Of a stretch of DNA of 59,567 nt, positions 51,224-58,562 are shown piece by piece. Origin of the DNA: a bacterium (lineage in GTDB: Bacteria > Actinomycetota > Thermoleophilia > Miltoncostaeales > Miltoncostaeaceae); contig JAPOLI010000004.1 in assembly GCA_029977205.1 (NCBI GenBank), positions 1-59,567 on the forward strand, written 5' to 3'. Positions within the stretch are counted from its first letter, which is position 1. Each line of letters opens with the position of its first letter. A program made the translations under genes and the position numbers. The notes below the pieces were generated by a model. That model was given only the letters and a program-made list of their open reading frames with translations, did no database searches and was not told the origin of the DNA.

Positions 51224-52005
51224 GCATGGAGAACCGCGCACGCCTGGCCGAGGTCATGCGCGCTCCGGAACCCGATCTGGCCGAGGCCAACCTGCGCATC
51301 GCTGCGGAGGCGCGACCGGGCGTCGACCCCACGCGGTGGCTCGCAGAGGTTGACCGGCTGGCCGATCTCGCGGGCCCTGACGACGCCTCTGCGGTCTTCG
51401 AGCTACTGCGGCAGGAGGGCTATTCGGGGGATGAGCAGACCTACGACGACCCGCGCAACTCGTTCCTCGACCAGGTGATGCGCCGCCGGCGCGGGCTGCC
51501 CATCGCGCTGTCGGCGCTGGCGATCTCGATCGGCCGTCGCACCGGCGCGCAGATCGTGGGCGTCGCAACGCCCGGCCACTACATCGTGGCCGAGCTCGCC
51601 GGCGGCCGTGTGCGGTATGTCGATCCGTTCCACGGGTGGGCCGTGCGATCCGTGGATGAGCTCACGGATCTCATCCACGACGTGGCGGGCGTGGACCTCG
51701 AACCCGGTCACCTCGCGCCCGTCTCCGCTCAGGTCACCGTCACCCGGATGCTGCTGAACCTCGAGGGCAGCTACCGCCGTCGCGGGCGCCCCGATGATGT
51801 GCTGTGGTGCTGCGAACTGCTCGCGCTCATCAGCCCCGAGGACCCCGCCCCGCGGGTGCGCGTGGCCGAGGTACTGGTGGAACTGGGCCGCCCCGATGAG
51901 GCCGAGGCCCTGCTCGGCTCCCTCCTCACGACGACCCCGCCCTCCCTGGCACTGCGCGTGGCGGAATCGGTGCTGGACGAAATACGGGCCGCGCGCCTCA
52001 ACTAA
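51220..52005 (+). CDS. SirB1-type transglutaminase-like protein with TPR-like tail
   Basis: Cytoplasmic 261-residue protein of the SirB1 (Transglut_core2) family. The core has YDDPRNSFLDQVMRRRRGLPIALSALAISIG and GHYIVAELAGGRVRYVDPFHG with His/Asp, but the usual Cys of active transglutaminases is not in place. The C-terminal third is TPR-like (NLEGSYRRRGRPDDVLWCCELLAL, VRVAEVLVELGRPDEAEALL). Function in bacteria is poorly known. It is followed at 52010 by the left end of a RAYT element. Confidence 0.8.
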   Translation: MSMENRARLAEVMRAPEPDLAEANLRIAAEARPGVDPTRWLAEVDRLADLAGPDDASAVFELLRQEGYSGDEQTYDDPRNSFLDQVMRRRRGLPIALSALAISIGRRTGAQIVGVATPGHYIVAELAGGRVRYVDPFHGWAVRSVDELTDLIHDVAGVDLEPGHLAPVSAQVTVTRMLLNLEGSYRRRGRPDDVLWCCELLALISPEDPAPRVRVAEVLVELGRPDEAEALLGSLLTTTPPSLALRVAESVLDEIRAARLN

Positions 52006-52009
52006 CCCC

Positions 52010-52022
52010 GGTGCCTGTCACC
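52010..52022. repeat. Left hairpin end of the RAYT element
   Basis: GGTG-CCTGT-CACC, 4-bp stem and 5-base loop, identical to the right end and 14 bases identical if the next G is counted. Confidence 0.75.
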
Positions 52023-52041
52023 GTGTCCACAGGGGACGAAA

Positions 52042-52063
52042 CGTTTCCGCAGCAGGGGAAACG
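52042..52063. terminator. Perfect 7-bp hairpin inside the left end
   Basis: CGTTTCC-GCAGCAGG-GGAAACG, 37 bases after the SirB1-type gene stop. It could terminate that gene or belong to the element. Confidence 0.45.
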
Positions 52064-52076
52064 CCGGTCAGCGTTG

Positions 52077-52107
52077 CACGGATGCGCAGCTGTGCGCGTG
52101 ATCCGTG
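52077..52107. repeat. Two-part hairpin next to the transposase stop
   Basis: Outer arms CACGGAT (52077-52083) and ATCCGTG (52101-52107) enclose GCGCA-GCTG-TGCGC (52084-52097) with a 3-base GTG bulge. It lies 3 bases beyond the transposase stop codon. REP-like structures processed by RAYTs are often such bulged hairpins. Confidence 0.6.
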
Positions 52108-52110
52108 TGG

Positions 52111-52656
52111 CTAGGGCTGAAGCATCAGGGCACGGATGTGAGCGCGGGCGACCTCGGGGTCGCGGCCAAGCAGCGCCCACAGCCAGGTGAGGTCAAGGAA
52201 GCGGGGCGCATCCCGGTCCCCGACGGATGCCGCGTAGCTGCTCCACATCCAATCCGCCGGCCGTTCGCACAAGCCCGCGCGAACCGGGTTGGTTGCCACG
52301 TAGCGCACCACGGCGGCCACCTGGCGGTCGTCCTCGACCGGGACGTTGTGGAAGCGTCCTCCAAACAGGTGGCCGGATGTGCCGTGCCGCCGATGGAACC
52401 GTCGTGCGTACGTCCCGAGCAGATCGCGCATCCCCGCCGATATCCGGGGGGTGTCTGCTCCGAGGACCAGATGGACATGGTTGGGCATGAGGCAGTAGGC
52501 GAGCACCCGCCACTCCTGTTCCTCCGTGACGCGTCCGCACGCGGCCAGGAAGCCGTGGTGGTCGACATCGTCGAGGAAGATCGGCCTCCGATTGTTGCCC
52601 CGGACGGTCAGGTGCTGGATCACGCACCCGCCGTTGCTGCGGTGGGGTCGTCCCAT
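52111..52656 (-). CDS. REP-associated tyrosine transposase (RAYT, Y1_Tnp)
   Basis: Single-strand DNA transposase of 181 residues, IS200/TnpA_REP type. It has the HUH motif in MPNHVHLVLG (His60, His62), the Tyr-bearing RYVATNPVRAGL (Tyr119), an earlier IFLDDVDHHGFL and the RAYT-typical WMWSSYAASVG. ATG at 52656 is preferred since the fold begins at HLTVRGNNRRPIF; an in-frame ATG 78 bases upstream gives a low-complexity lead. The gene is intact. RAYTs are usually single-copy domesticated proteins acting on REP hairpins rather than ordinary insertion sequences. Confidence 0.9.
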   Translation of the reverse strand: MGRPHRSNGGCVIQHLTVRGNNRRPIFLDDVDHHGFLAACGRVTEEQEWRVLAYCLMPNHVHLVLGADTPRISAGMRDLLGTYARRFHRRHGTSGHLFGGRFHNVPVEDDRQVAAVVRYVATNPVRAGLCERPADWMWSSYAASVGDRDAPRFLDLTWLWALLGRDPEVARAHIRALMLQP

Positions 52657-52784
52657 GGTGCTATCCAAGTCTCCCGTGCCGCGTGCCGGAGGCGACGGGC
52701 GACCGCCCGTGACCATCTGTGGCGAACTCGGCACGAGTTGCCCGCTCGAAGCGAGTTTCGGGCACGGTGGAGGCCTGTGGATGG

Positions 52785-52797
52785 GGTGCCTGTCACC
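52785..52797. repeat. Right hairpin end of the RAYT element
   Basis: Second exact copy of GGTG-CCTGT-CACC, same orientation as the left copy. It lies 10 bases from the strong terminator of the ferredoxin gene. Confidence 0.75.
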
Positions 52798-52807
52798 GCG
52801 GTGGGGC

Positions 52808-52850
52808 AGAACGACGAAGGGCGCCCGTGGGCGCCCTTCGCGGTCGTTCT
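52808..52850. terminator. Strong intrinsic terminator of the ferredoxin gene
   Basis: Inner stem GAAGGGCGCCC (52816-52826) pairs perfectly with GGGCGCCCTTC (52829-52839) over a 2-base gap, and outer arms AGAACGAC (52808-52815) and GTCGTTCT (52843-52850) add 8 bp. It is 12 bases after the ferredoxin stop on the minus strand. The most stable hairpin found in the window. Confidence 0.8.
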
Positions 52851-52862
52851 ATCGGGGGCGGG

Positions 52863-53174
52863 TCAGCCGCGGGAGGAGAGGTACTCCTGCACCATCGACT
52901 CGCCGGTGTCCGCGCCCTGCTCGTAGTAGGCGCGGTTGATCTCCTTGAAGACCTCCCACTGGGCGGGGACGTCGTCCTCGGCCATCGTGGCGTCCACGGG
53001 GCATGCCTCGACGCAGGCGTCGCAGTCGATGCACTCGGACGGGTCGATGTAGAGCATCGTGGCCGTGTCGGCATTCTCCTCACCCGGCGCGGGGTGGATG
53101 CAGTCGACCGGGCACACGTCCGCGCAGGAGGTGTCCTTCGTGCCGATGCAGGGCTCGGTGATGACGTAGGCCAA
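52863..53174 (-). CDS. fdxA: Ferredoxin with two iron-sulfur clusters (FdxA type)
   Basis: Soluble electron carrier of 103 residues. The N-terminal half has C-x8-C-x3-C-P (EPCIGTKDTSCADVCPVDC) of seven-iron ferredoxins, giving a 3Fe-4S or 4Fe-4S cluster, and the second half C-x2-C-x2-C-x3-CP (CIDCDACVEACPVD) a 4Fe-4S. TTG at 53174 is chosen because GAGGAG lies 6 bases upstream and the protein then begins LAYVITEPC, the family norm; a TTG 18 bases earlier is less likely. Redox partners unknown. Confidence 0.93.
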   Translation of the reverse strand: MAYVITEPCIGTKDTSCADVCPVDCIHPAPGEENADTATMLYIDPSECIDCDACVEACPVDATMAEDDVPAQWEVFKEINRAYYEQGADTGESMVQEYLSSRG

Positions 53175-53234
53175 CGGAGTCTCCTCAGGCAATCGCTTCG
53201 CGGACGCGGGTGCGCCCCCCGAACGATGCGGAGT

Positions 53235-54341
53235 CTACCCGGCGGCGAGGGGGATGCCCGGAGCCTGCGGAACGCCCGCAGCGGCAGCCACCGCGGTGGC
53301 GATCTGCGCCAGCGCCTGCCCGGCGGGGCTGTCCGGCCTGGCGGCGACCACCGGCAGGCCGTCATCCCCGGCCCGCGCGACGTCGGATTCGAGCGGCACC
53401 TGGCCGATGAGCGGAACCCCGAGGTCCGCCGCCAGCGCTGCGCCCCCGCCGCCTGAGAAGACCTCGTACCGGGCACCGGTGTCGGGTGCTACGAACCACG
53501 ACATGTTCTCGACCACGCCGATCACGGGCAGCTCCACCCGGTCGGCCATGGCAGCGGCCCGGCGCGCCACGCGCTGCGCGGTCAGCTGCGGCGTGGTGAC
53601 CACGAGCACCTGGGCGGCGGGCAGCAGTTGCGCCAGCGACAGCGACACATCGCCCGTCCCCGGGGGAAGGTCCACCAGCAGCACGTCGGGATCGTCCCAG
53701 AACACCTCGGTCACGAACGACGTGAGTGCCTTGTGCAGCATCGGACCGCGCCAGATCACGGGGTTGTCATCGGCGGTCATGAACCCGATGCTCATGAGCC
53801 GCACCCCGTGGCTCTCGACCGGGATGATGAGGTCGTCGAGCATCACGGGCTGCTGCGTCGCGCCCATCATGCGCGGCACGGAGTATCCGTAGACGTCGGC
53901 GTCGAGGAGGCCCACCGTGTGGCCGGCAGCCGCCATGGCCACGGCCAGGTTGCACGTGATGCTCGACTTGCCCACGCCGCCCTTGCCGGAGGCCACGAGG
54001 ATCACCTTCGTGCGGGAGTCGGCCGTGAACGGGCTGTCCTTGCGCGGGCCCCCGATGATCGACTCGCGCACCCCGGCGCGCTCCTCATCCGTCATGGTGT
54101 CGAGCCCCACCTGCACGCCCTCGACTCCCGGAAGGGCGGCGACAGCCTCACTCACGCGACGCTGGATCTCGGCCTTCAGCGGGCAGCCCGCCACCGTGAG
54201 CTTGATCGTGACTCCGACCCGCGGGCCGTCGACGTCCACCGATCCCACCATGCCGAGCGCGACGATGCTGCGGTGCAGCTCGGGATCGACCACCCGGTCG
54301 AGTGCCGCGATCACCTCATCTCTGGTCACTGCGTCTGCCAC
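53235..54341 (-). CDS. mrp: Mrp/ApbC-family Fe-S carrier ATPase
   Basis: Cytoplasmic P-loop ATPase of 368 residues that delivers Fe-S clusters. An N-terminal DUF59-like domain (about 1-88: DPELHRSIVALGMVGSV, VAGCPLKAEIQ) precedes the deviant Walker A SGKGGVGKSSITCNLA, switch DADVYGYSVPRMMG and DLPPGTGDV. The C-terminal CxxC that bridges the cluster in E. coli-type proteins reads APDT in MSWFVAPDTGARYEVF, so it is absent, as is common in actinobacterial Mrp (recalled). GTG start. It is downstream of the MBL gene with a 93-base gap. Confidence 0.93.
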   Translation of the reverse strand: MADAVTRDEVIAALDRVVDPELHRSIVALGMVGSVDVDGPRVGVTIKLTVAGCPLKAEIQRRVSEAVAALPGVEGVQVGLDTMTDEERAGVRESIIGGPRKDSPFTADSRTKVILVASGKGGVGKSSITCNLAVAMAAAGHTVGLLDADVYGYSVPRMMGATQQPVMLDDLIIPVESHGVRLMSIGFMTADDNPVIWRGPMLHKALTSFVTEVFWDDPDVLLVDLPPGTGDVSLSLAQLLPAAQVLVVTTPQLTAQRVARRAAAMADRVELPVIGVVENMSWFVAPDTGARYEVFSGGGGAALAADLGVPLIGQVPLESDVARAGDDGLPVVAARPDSPAGQALAQIATAVAAAAGVPQAPGIPLAAG

Positions 54342-54434
54342 TCACGTTCCTTCGTGCCATGGGCACCCGGCGTCGGGCCGGTACCCGCTTGCGCGGCGGC
54401 ACGCCATCGCGCCGCCGCCACCCCGCAGGGCGAA

Positions 54435-55070
54435 CTACATGAACATCCTCGCGTAGGGCTCGGCCTGGGCGAGCGTGACGCCCCAGCGATCGTGGCCCGG
54501 GTAGATGACGGTGTCACCGGGGAGCTCGTCGAAGACGCGCGCGAGTGACCGAATCATGTCGTCGTGGTTGCTTCCCGGAAAGTCCGTGCGCCCGATGCCC
54601 ATCGCGAAGATCAGGTCGCCTACCAACGCCTGTCCCGTGTTGGCGTCGTAGGCCACCTGGCAGCCCGGCGAGTGCCCCGGCGTGGCCATGATCTGGAGCG
54701 TCAGGTCCCCGCACGTGATCGTGTCGCCGTCCTCGAGGATGGCCGCCGGGGTGACCCCCGGCGTCGGCGGCGGGTTTCCGAACAGGGCCGGGTTGAACGG
54801 CGCGGGCGCAGCCAACCACCCCTCGTCACCGCGCCCGATCCATACCGGGAGGCCCTGCTCATCCCATACGTGGTTCTCCACTACGTGGTCCCAGTGGCCG
54901 TGCGTGTCGAGCACGGCCACTGGCTCGACGCCCAGCGACGCCAGCGTCTCGGCCACCCAGCGGCTGCTCCCGGCGGCCGGGTCCACGACGAGCGCGCTCC
55001 CGCCCTCCCGGTCGGCCACCACGTAGGTGTTGGTGGCCACGGGTCCGAATGTGCCTCCCCGAACAATCAT
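54435..55070 (-). CDS. MBL-fold metallo-hydrolase (glyoxalase II-like)
   Basis: Cytoplasmic 211-residue metallo-beta-lactamase-fold hydrolase. Metal ligands are intact: HxHxDH in DTHGHWDHVVEN, His in ATPGHSPGCQV, Asp in VGDLIFAMGIGRTDF and His in IYPGHDRWG. The short form resembles bacterial glyoxalase II-type thioester hydrolases; substrate unknown. ATG at 55070 follows TACCGT by 7 bases. It is divergent from the RpiB-like gene over only 40 bp. Confidence 0.87.
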   Translation of the reverse strand: MIVRGGTFGPVATNTYVVADREGGSALVVDPAAGSSRWVAETLASLGVEPVAVLDTHGHWDHVVENHVWDEQGLPVWIGRGDEGWLAAPAPFNPALFGNPPPTPGVTPAAILEDGDTITCGDLTLQIMATPGHSPGCQVAYDANTGQALVGDLIFAMGIGRTDFPGSNHDDMIRSLARVFDELPGDTVIYPGHDRWGVTLAQAEPYARMFM

Positions 55071-55077
55071 GGGCTCC

Positions 55078-55104
55078 ACGGTAGCGGCCCCGCCCGGGTA
55101 CATT
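55078..55104. promoter_or_regulatory. Compact divergent promoter pair
   Basis: TACCGT (minus, 55078-55083) ends 7 bases before the MBL ATG and TACATT (plus, 55099-55104) ends 6 bases before the RpiB-like ATG, within 40 bp. Each -35 would fall inside the other gene's promoter or coding start, so the two units should compete. Confidence 0.45.
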
Positions 55105-55110
55105 CAGGGC

Positions 55111-55548
55111 ATGCGGATCGCCGTGGGTTCGGACATGCGGGAGCCCGTCACCGATGCCGTGGTCGCCTGGCTCGAGGATCATGGCCACGAGGTCGCGCTC
55201 TACGGGCCCCTCGTCGAGGGCGATGAGACCGAATGGGCCGAGGCCAGCGCGGCAACGGCCCGGGCCGTCACGTCGGGTGACGCCGAGGCCGCCGTGCTCT
55301 TCTGCTGGAGCGGCACCGGCGCCTGCATCGCGGCGAACAAGGTCTCGGGCGCTCGCGCCGCGCTCTGCGGCGACGCCGAGACCGCCCGGCTCGCGCGCAA
55401 GTACAACCACGCCAACGTGCTGGTGATGAGCATGCGCGCCACGTCACCGGCGATCGCGATCGAGACCACTGAGGCATTCCTCGACGCCCCGTGGGGTGAG
55501 GAGGACTTCGACATCCGCAACGTTCAGGTGGTTGACGGCCTCTCCTAG
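55111..55548 (+). CDS. RpiB/LacAB-family sugar-phosphate isomerase-like protein
   Basis: Cytoplasmic 145-residue protein of the RpiB fold. The catalytic-Cys region is LFCWSGTGACIAANKV with Cys65, and RLARKYNHANVLVMSMRAT is typical. The first Gly of the phosphate loop is Trp, and the usual N-terminal Asp-His pair (GCDHAG) is SDMRE, so ring-opening His is missing. Similar CW-type variants exist in actinobacteria. Ribose-5-phosphate isomerase activity is therefore uncertain. Confidence 0.8.
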   Translation: MRIAVGSDMREPVTDAVVAWLEDHGHEVALYGPLVEGDETEWAEASAATARAVTSGDAEAAVLFCWSGTGACIAANKVSGARAALCGDAETARLARKYNHANVLVMSMRATSPAIAIETTEAFLDAPWGEEDFDIRNVQVVDGLS

Positions 55549-55568
55549 CGCCGTCTCTCCGCGGGCTC

Positions 55569-56657
55569 TCAGTCGGAGGGCAGCAGCACCCACATCTCAG
55601 GCCGCCCGGCGTTGCAGTGCACCGCGCGACCAAGAAGGCCCAGCATGCACCACGACATCGGAAGGGCGAGGCGCGCGACGTGCCACGGGCGGACCCCGGA
55701 TCTGGTGTCGCCGAGTCGGCGGATGCGACGGCCAGCCGAGGGGATTGGATGAAAGATCACCTCGACGCCGCCCGGGCGCTCAGGCTCATCATCCTGCAGC
55801 GCGTCCAGCGCACGGATCACCCGGGCCACCTCCTGATGGGGGTGCGCATTCAGGGCAGCAGCATCGGCCGCGTAGACGGCCGGGCGACTCAGCGATGGCA
55901 GCACGAGGAGCCCGACGAATGACCACAGGGTGAACCAGGCGCCAGCCGCGATCAGTTCCCCTGCGGACTGCACGCCCGCCCCCGGCAGAACAAACGACAC
56001 CGCTGCCCCCACAGTGGTCCACATCGCCGCCACCGCAATGCCCAGCACGTACGGCGTGCCGAGGGCCCACCGTCGCCGGTCCGTCTCGACTGCGAGGCCG
56101 GGTCCGAGGTGCCGTGCCCACGATGCCGGCAGGACCATCCGGTTGCCTGCTCCGGAAATGCCGCCAGTGAATCCGGGATCGGTCGCGCACACGATCACGG
56201 CATCCGGGCTGCCCCCGGGTTCGATCGACAGGTCGGCAACGAGGCGCGCCAGTGGAAGCCGCGCCACTCCGATCGCCACGGCAAGCACCGCAACCACGGC
56301 GATGGCGGCTCCGCTGCCTCCTGCGCGGCCAGCGGCCATCACGCTCAGGAGCGCCCCGGCCATCACCAGTGCCTGCACAAGGACTCCGCGAGCCCACGCC
56401 AGCACGAACGCGTCCGTGCCGGGATGAGGGCGTCCGTACCGGCGGGGGAGGAGCAGGCCCCCCAGTAGATCAAAGGGCAGGCTCGCCGCGATGTAGATGC
56501 CGAGCACGGCGGCAAGAGCCGCCACCTGGTCACTGGCGGGGGCATCCACTGATGGCAGCGCGCCCGGGCCGCCGATCGCAAGGAACACCGTGGATGCAAC
56601 CACCCATGCCCCGACAGCGGCGATTCCGAGCATCAGGCGTGCGCGTGCATACGACAC
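55569..56657 (-). CDS. Large membrane protein of unknown function
   Basis: Unrecognised 362-residue membrane protein with about seven to eight helices in the first 265 residues, then a cytosolic tail (VARVIRALDALQDDEPERPGG) and a final amphipathic segment. A His/Pro region LNAHPHQEV and the external CATDPGFTGGISGAGNRM loop stand out. The layout recalls M48/HtpX-like or CPBP-type proteins, but no zinc motif is seen. GTG at 56657 follows TACGTT by 7 bases and is preferred to the ATG at 56717, which lies inside the neighbour. Function unknown. Confidence 0.6.
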   Translation of the reverse strand: MSYARARLMLGIAAVGAWVVASTVFLAIGGPGALPSVDAPASDQVAALAAVLGIYIAASLPFDLLGGLLLPRRYGRPHPGTDAFVLAWARGVLVQALVMAGALLSVMAAGRAGGSGAAIAVVAVLAVAIGVARLPLARLVADLSIEPGGSPDAVIVCATDPGFTGGISGAGNRMVLPASWARHLGPGLAVETDRRRWALGTPYVLGIAVAAMWTTVGAAVSFVLPGAGVQSAGELIAAGAWFTLWSFVGLLVLPSLSRPAVYAADAAALNAHPHQEVARVIRALDALQDDEPERPGGVEVIFHPIPSAGRRIRRLGDTRSGVRPWHVARLALPMSWCMLGLLGRAVHCNAGRPEMWVLLPSD

Positions 56658-56683
56658 GGGGCCGAACGTATCAACGGCGCGGC

Positions 56684-57412
56684 TTATGGGCGGGCGGAAC
56701 GGCGGTGGCCATCGCACAGGCCCGCGAACGCGGCGAAGCCGCGGGTGCTGTGCTCCACCAGCGCGGGTGCGTGGCGCTCAGCACCCGCCCGCAGCGCCAC
56801 CTCGAAGTCGGGGCCGACCGCGGCCTCGGCCTCGGCCCGCATTACGGGTTCTGCCAGCCAGAGATCGACGAGGTCCGCGTCCGCCTCGGGATGGAAGAGC
56901 ACGCCCCATGCGCTGCCCAGGCGGAACGCCTGCACCGGGGTGATCGCCGAGCGCGCCAGCGGCGTCGCGCCCTCCGGCAGGGCGAAGGCCTCGCCGTGCC
57001 AATGGAGGGTCGGGGTCATGGGAGCCAGCGGGCCGATCACCGGATCGCGCGAGTCAGCGACCTCCACGGGCAGCCAGCCGATCTCCGCCCGCGGTCCGGG
57101 CGCCACTGCCGCCCCGGCTGCCCGCGCGATCACCTGCGAGCCCAGGCATACCCCGAGCATCGGCAGGTCGCGTGCCAGGCCCTCGCGTACCCATGCGAGC
57201 TCGGCGTCGAGCCCGGGGTAGTCCGCTACATCGTTCACGCTCATGGGCCCGCCCATGAGCACGGCGCCACGCACCGCATCGTGGGCCGGCCACCCGGCCC
57301 CCGCCGCGAACGCCTCGAGCATCACCACGGGCACTCCATCGAATGCATCGAGGATGCGGTGAGGCCCCTCCCAGGAGGCATGCCGCACCACCAGCAGTGG
57401 TCGGCCGGGCAC
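56684..57412 (-). CDS. Class I glutamine amidotransferase-like protein
   Basis: Cytoplasmic 242-residue GATase-fold protein. The nucleophile elbow is LGVCLGSQV, and the His-Glu pair is LFHPEAD, with PMSVNDVADYPGL typical of GMP-synthase-like stand-alone amidases. It therefore should hydrolyse glutamine or a gamma-glutamyl substrate. GTG start 7 bases after the LLM stop. No synthase partner is adjacent. Confidence 0.85.
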   Translation of the reverse strand: MPGRPLLVVRHASWEGPHRILDAFDGVPVVMLEAFAAGAGWPAHDAVRGAVLMGGPMSVNDVADYPGLDAELAWVREGLARDLPMLGVCLGSQVIARAAGAAVAPGPRAEIGWLPVEVADSRDPVIGPLAPMTPTLHWHGEAFALPEGATPLARSAITPVQAFRLGSAWGVLFHPEADADLVDLWLAEPVMRAEAEAAVGPDFEVALRAGAERHAPALVEHSTRGFAAFAGLCDGHRRSARP

Positions 57413-57419
57413 CTGCCGC

Positions 57420-58559
57420 CTAGCCGCCGTTGCGCTCGCGCGCGTTCTTCTCGCGCGCGGCGTCCACGCCGGCCACGCGCTGCTCGTGCAGGTGCGCGGC
57501 CGCGGCCCGTGCGATGTCCCCGGATGCGCGGAGCCCGTCGAGAGACCCCTGCATCTCCGGCATCACGAAGCGCGCGAGCAGGTCGTACGAGCGCCGCGTG
57601 GCCTCGGGGCCTGCCCACTCGTGCCCCCAGCAGAGGAAGGTGCCAAAGCCGCCCGTGCGCTCCTCGAGCCCACGGATGAACGCGATGAGGTCATCCGGGG
57701 TGCCGATCACCCATGACCCGGCCTCGATCATCTGGTCCACGGCGAGGTTGGCGGGGCCGGCCACCGGGGCAGGACGGCCGGTGAGCGCCTGCACGTAGTC
57801 GAACATCCACTCGCCACCGCCGGTGCGGACCTCCTCGATCGCCTGTTCACGGCTCTCGGCGAGGTGCACCGGCACCACGATGCGCCAGTCCTCGCGCGAG
57901 GCGGCGCGCCCGGCGCGCTCTGCGGCCTCCTCCGTGATCGCCCACTGGGCCGCGAGGTCGGACGCCCCGAAGAACAGCGACAGCGGCGCCGCGCCCACCC
58001 GGCCGGCCAGCGCCATGCCGAACGGCGACTCCAGGCTCGGAATGCCCAGCGGCGGGTGGGGCCGCTGGTACGGACGAAGCTGGAGCACGGCGTCGTGCAG
58101 TTCCCATCCGGGTCCTGACGCAGTGATCGGCTCGGCGCTGGTGAGCAGGTGCACTATCACCTCGAGCGCCTGCTCCATGCGGTCGCGTATCTCTGCGGCC
58201 GGTACGCCCAGCATCGCCGCGTCCGACAGGTGCCCGCCCGGTCCGACGCCGAGGTTCACCCGCCCCCGGGTGAGGTGGTCGAGCAGCACGATGCGGTCCG
58301 CCACCATCAGGGGGTGGTGGTAGGTCAGGCTCACGGCACCGGTACCGAGCCGGATATGGCGCGTGCGCTCGGCCGCCACCGCGAGAAAGATCTCGGGCGC
58401 TGTGACGTACTCCCAGCCGGTGGTGTGGTGCTCGCCCACCCAGACCTCATCGAAGCCCAGGCGGTCCATCAGCACGATCAGGTCGAGGTCACGCTCCAGC
58501 GCGAGCGTGGGGTTCTCGCGCGGGTCATGGAACGGCGCGAGGAAGGCACCGAAACGCAT
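57420..58559 (-). CDS. LLM-class (F420/FMN-dependent) oxidoreductase
   Basis: Cytoplasmic bacterial-luciferase-like monooxygenase or F420-dependent dehydrogenase of 379 residues. The barrel start MRFGAFLAPFHDPRENP, VWVGEHHTTGWEY, and RVNLGVGPGG are family marks; SWVIGTPDDLIAFIRGLEE is near the C-terminus. The flavin versus F420 choice cannot be made from motifs. It lies 3 bases after a lipoprotein gene, suggesting an operon with the amidotransferase. Confidence 0.88.
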   Translation of the reverse strand: MRFGAFLAPFHDPRENPTLALERDLDLIVLMDRLGFDEVWVGEHHTTGWEYVTAPEIFLAVAAERTRHIRLGTGAVSLTYHHPLMVADRIVLLDHLTRGRVNLGVGPGGHLSDAAMLGVPAAEIRDRMEQALEVIVHLLTSAEPITASGPGWELHDAVLQLRPYQRPHPPLGIPSLESPFGMALAGRVGAAPLSLFFGASDLAAQWAITEEAAERAGRAASREDWRIVVPVHLAESREQAIEEVRTGGGEWMFDYVQALTGRPAPVAGPANLAVDQMIEAGSWVIGTPDDLIAFIRGLEERTGGFGTFLCWGHEWAGPEATRRSYDLLARFVMPEMQGSLDGLRASGDIARAAAAHLHEQRVAGVDAAREKNARERNGG

Positions 58560-58562
58560 CGG

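Larger units (their letters stand above)
52010..52797 (-). mobile_element. RAYT (IS200-like) transposase element with hairpin ends
   Basis: A 788-bp segment bounded by two identical copies of GGTGCCTGTCACC in the same orientation (52010-52022 and 52785-52797), each a GGTG/CACC hairpin with CCTGT loop. Three bases inside each end lie inverted 8-mers TCCACAGG (52026-52033) and CCTGTGGA (52774-52781). Between them is a Y1/HUH transposase gene. The element is wedged between a SirB1-type gene stop and the ferredoxin terminator. Confidence 0.7.
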
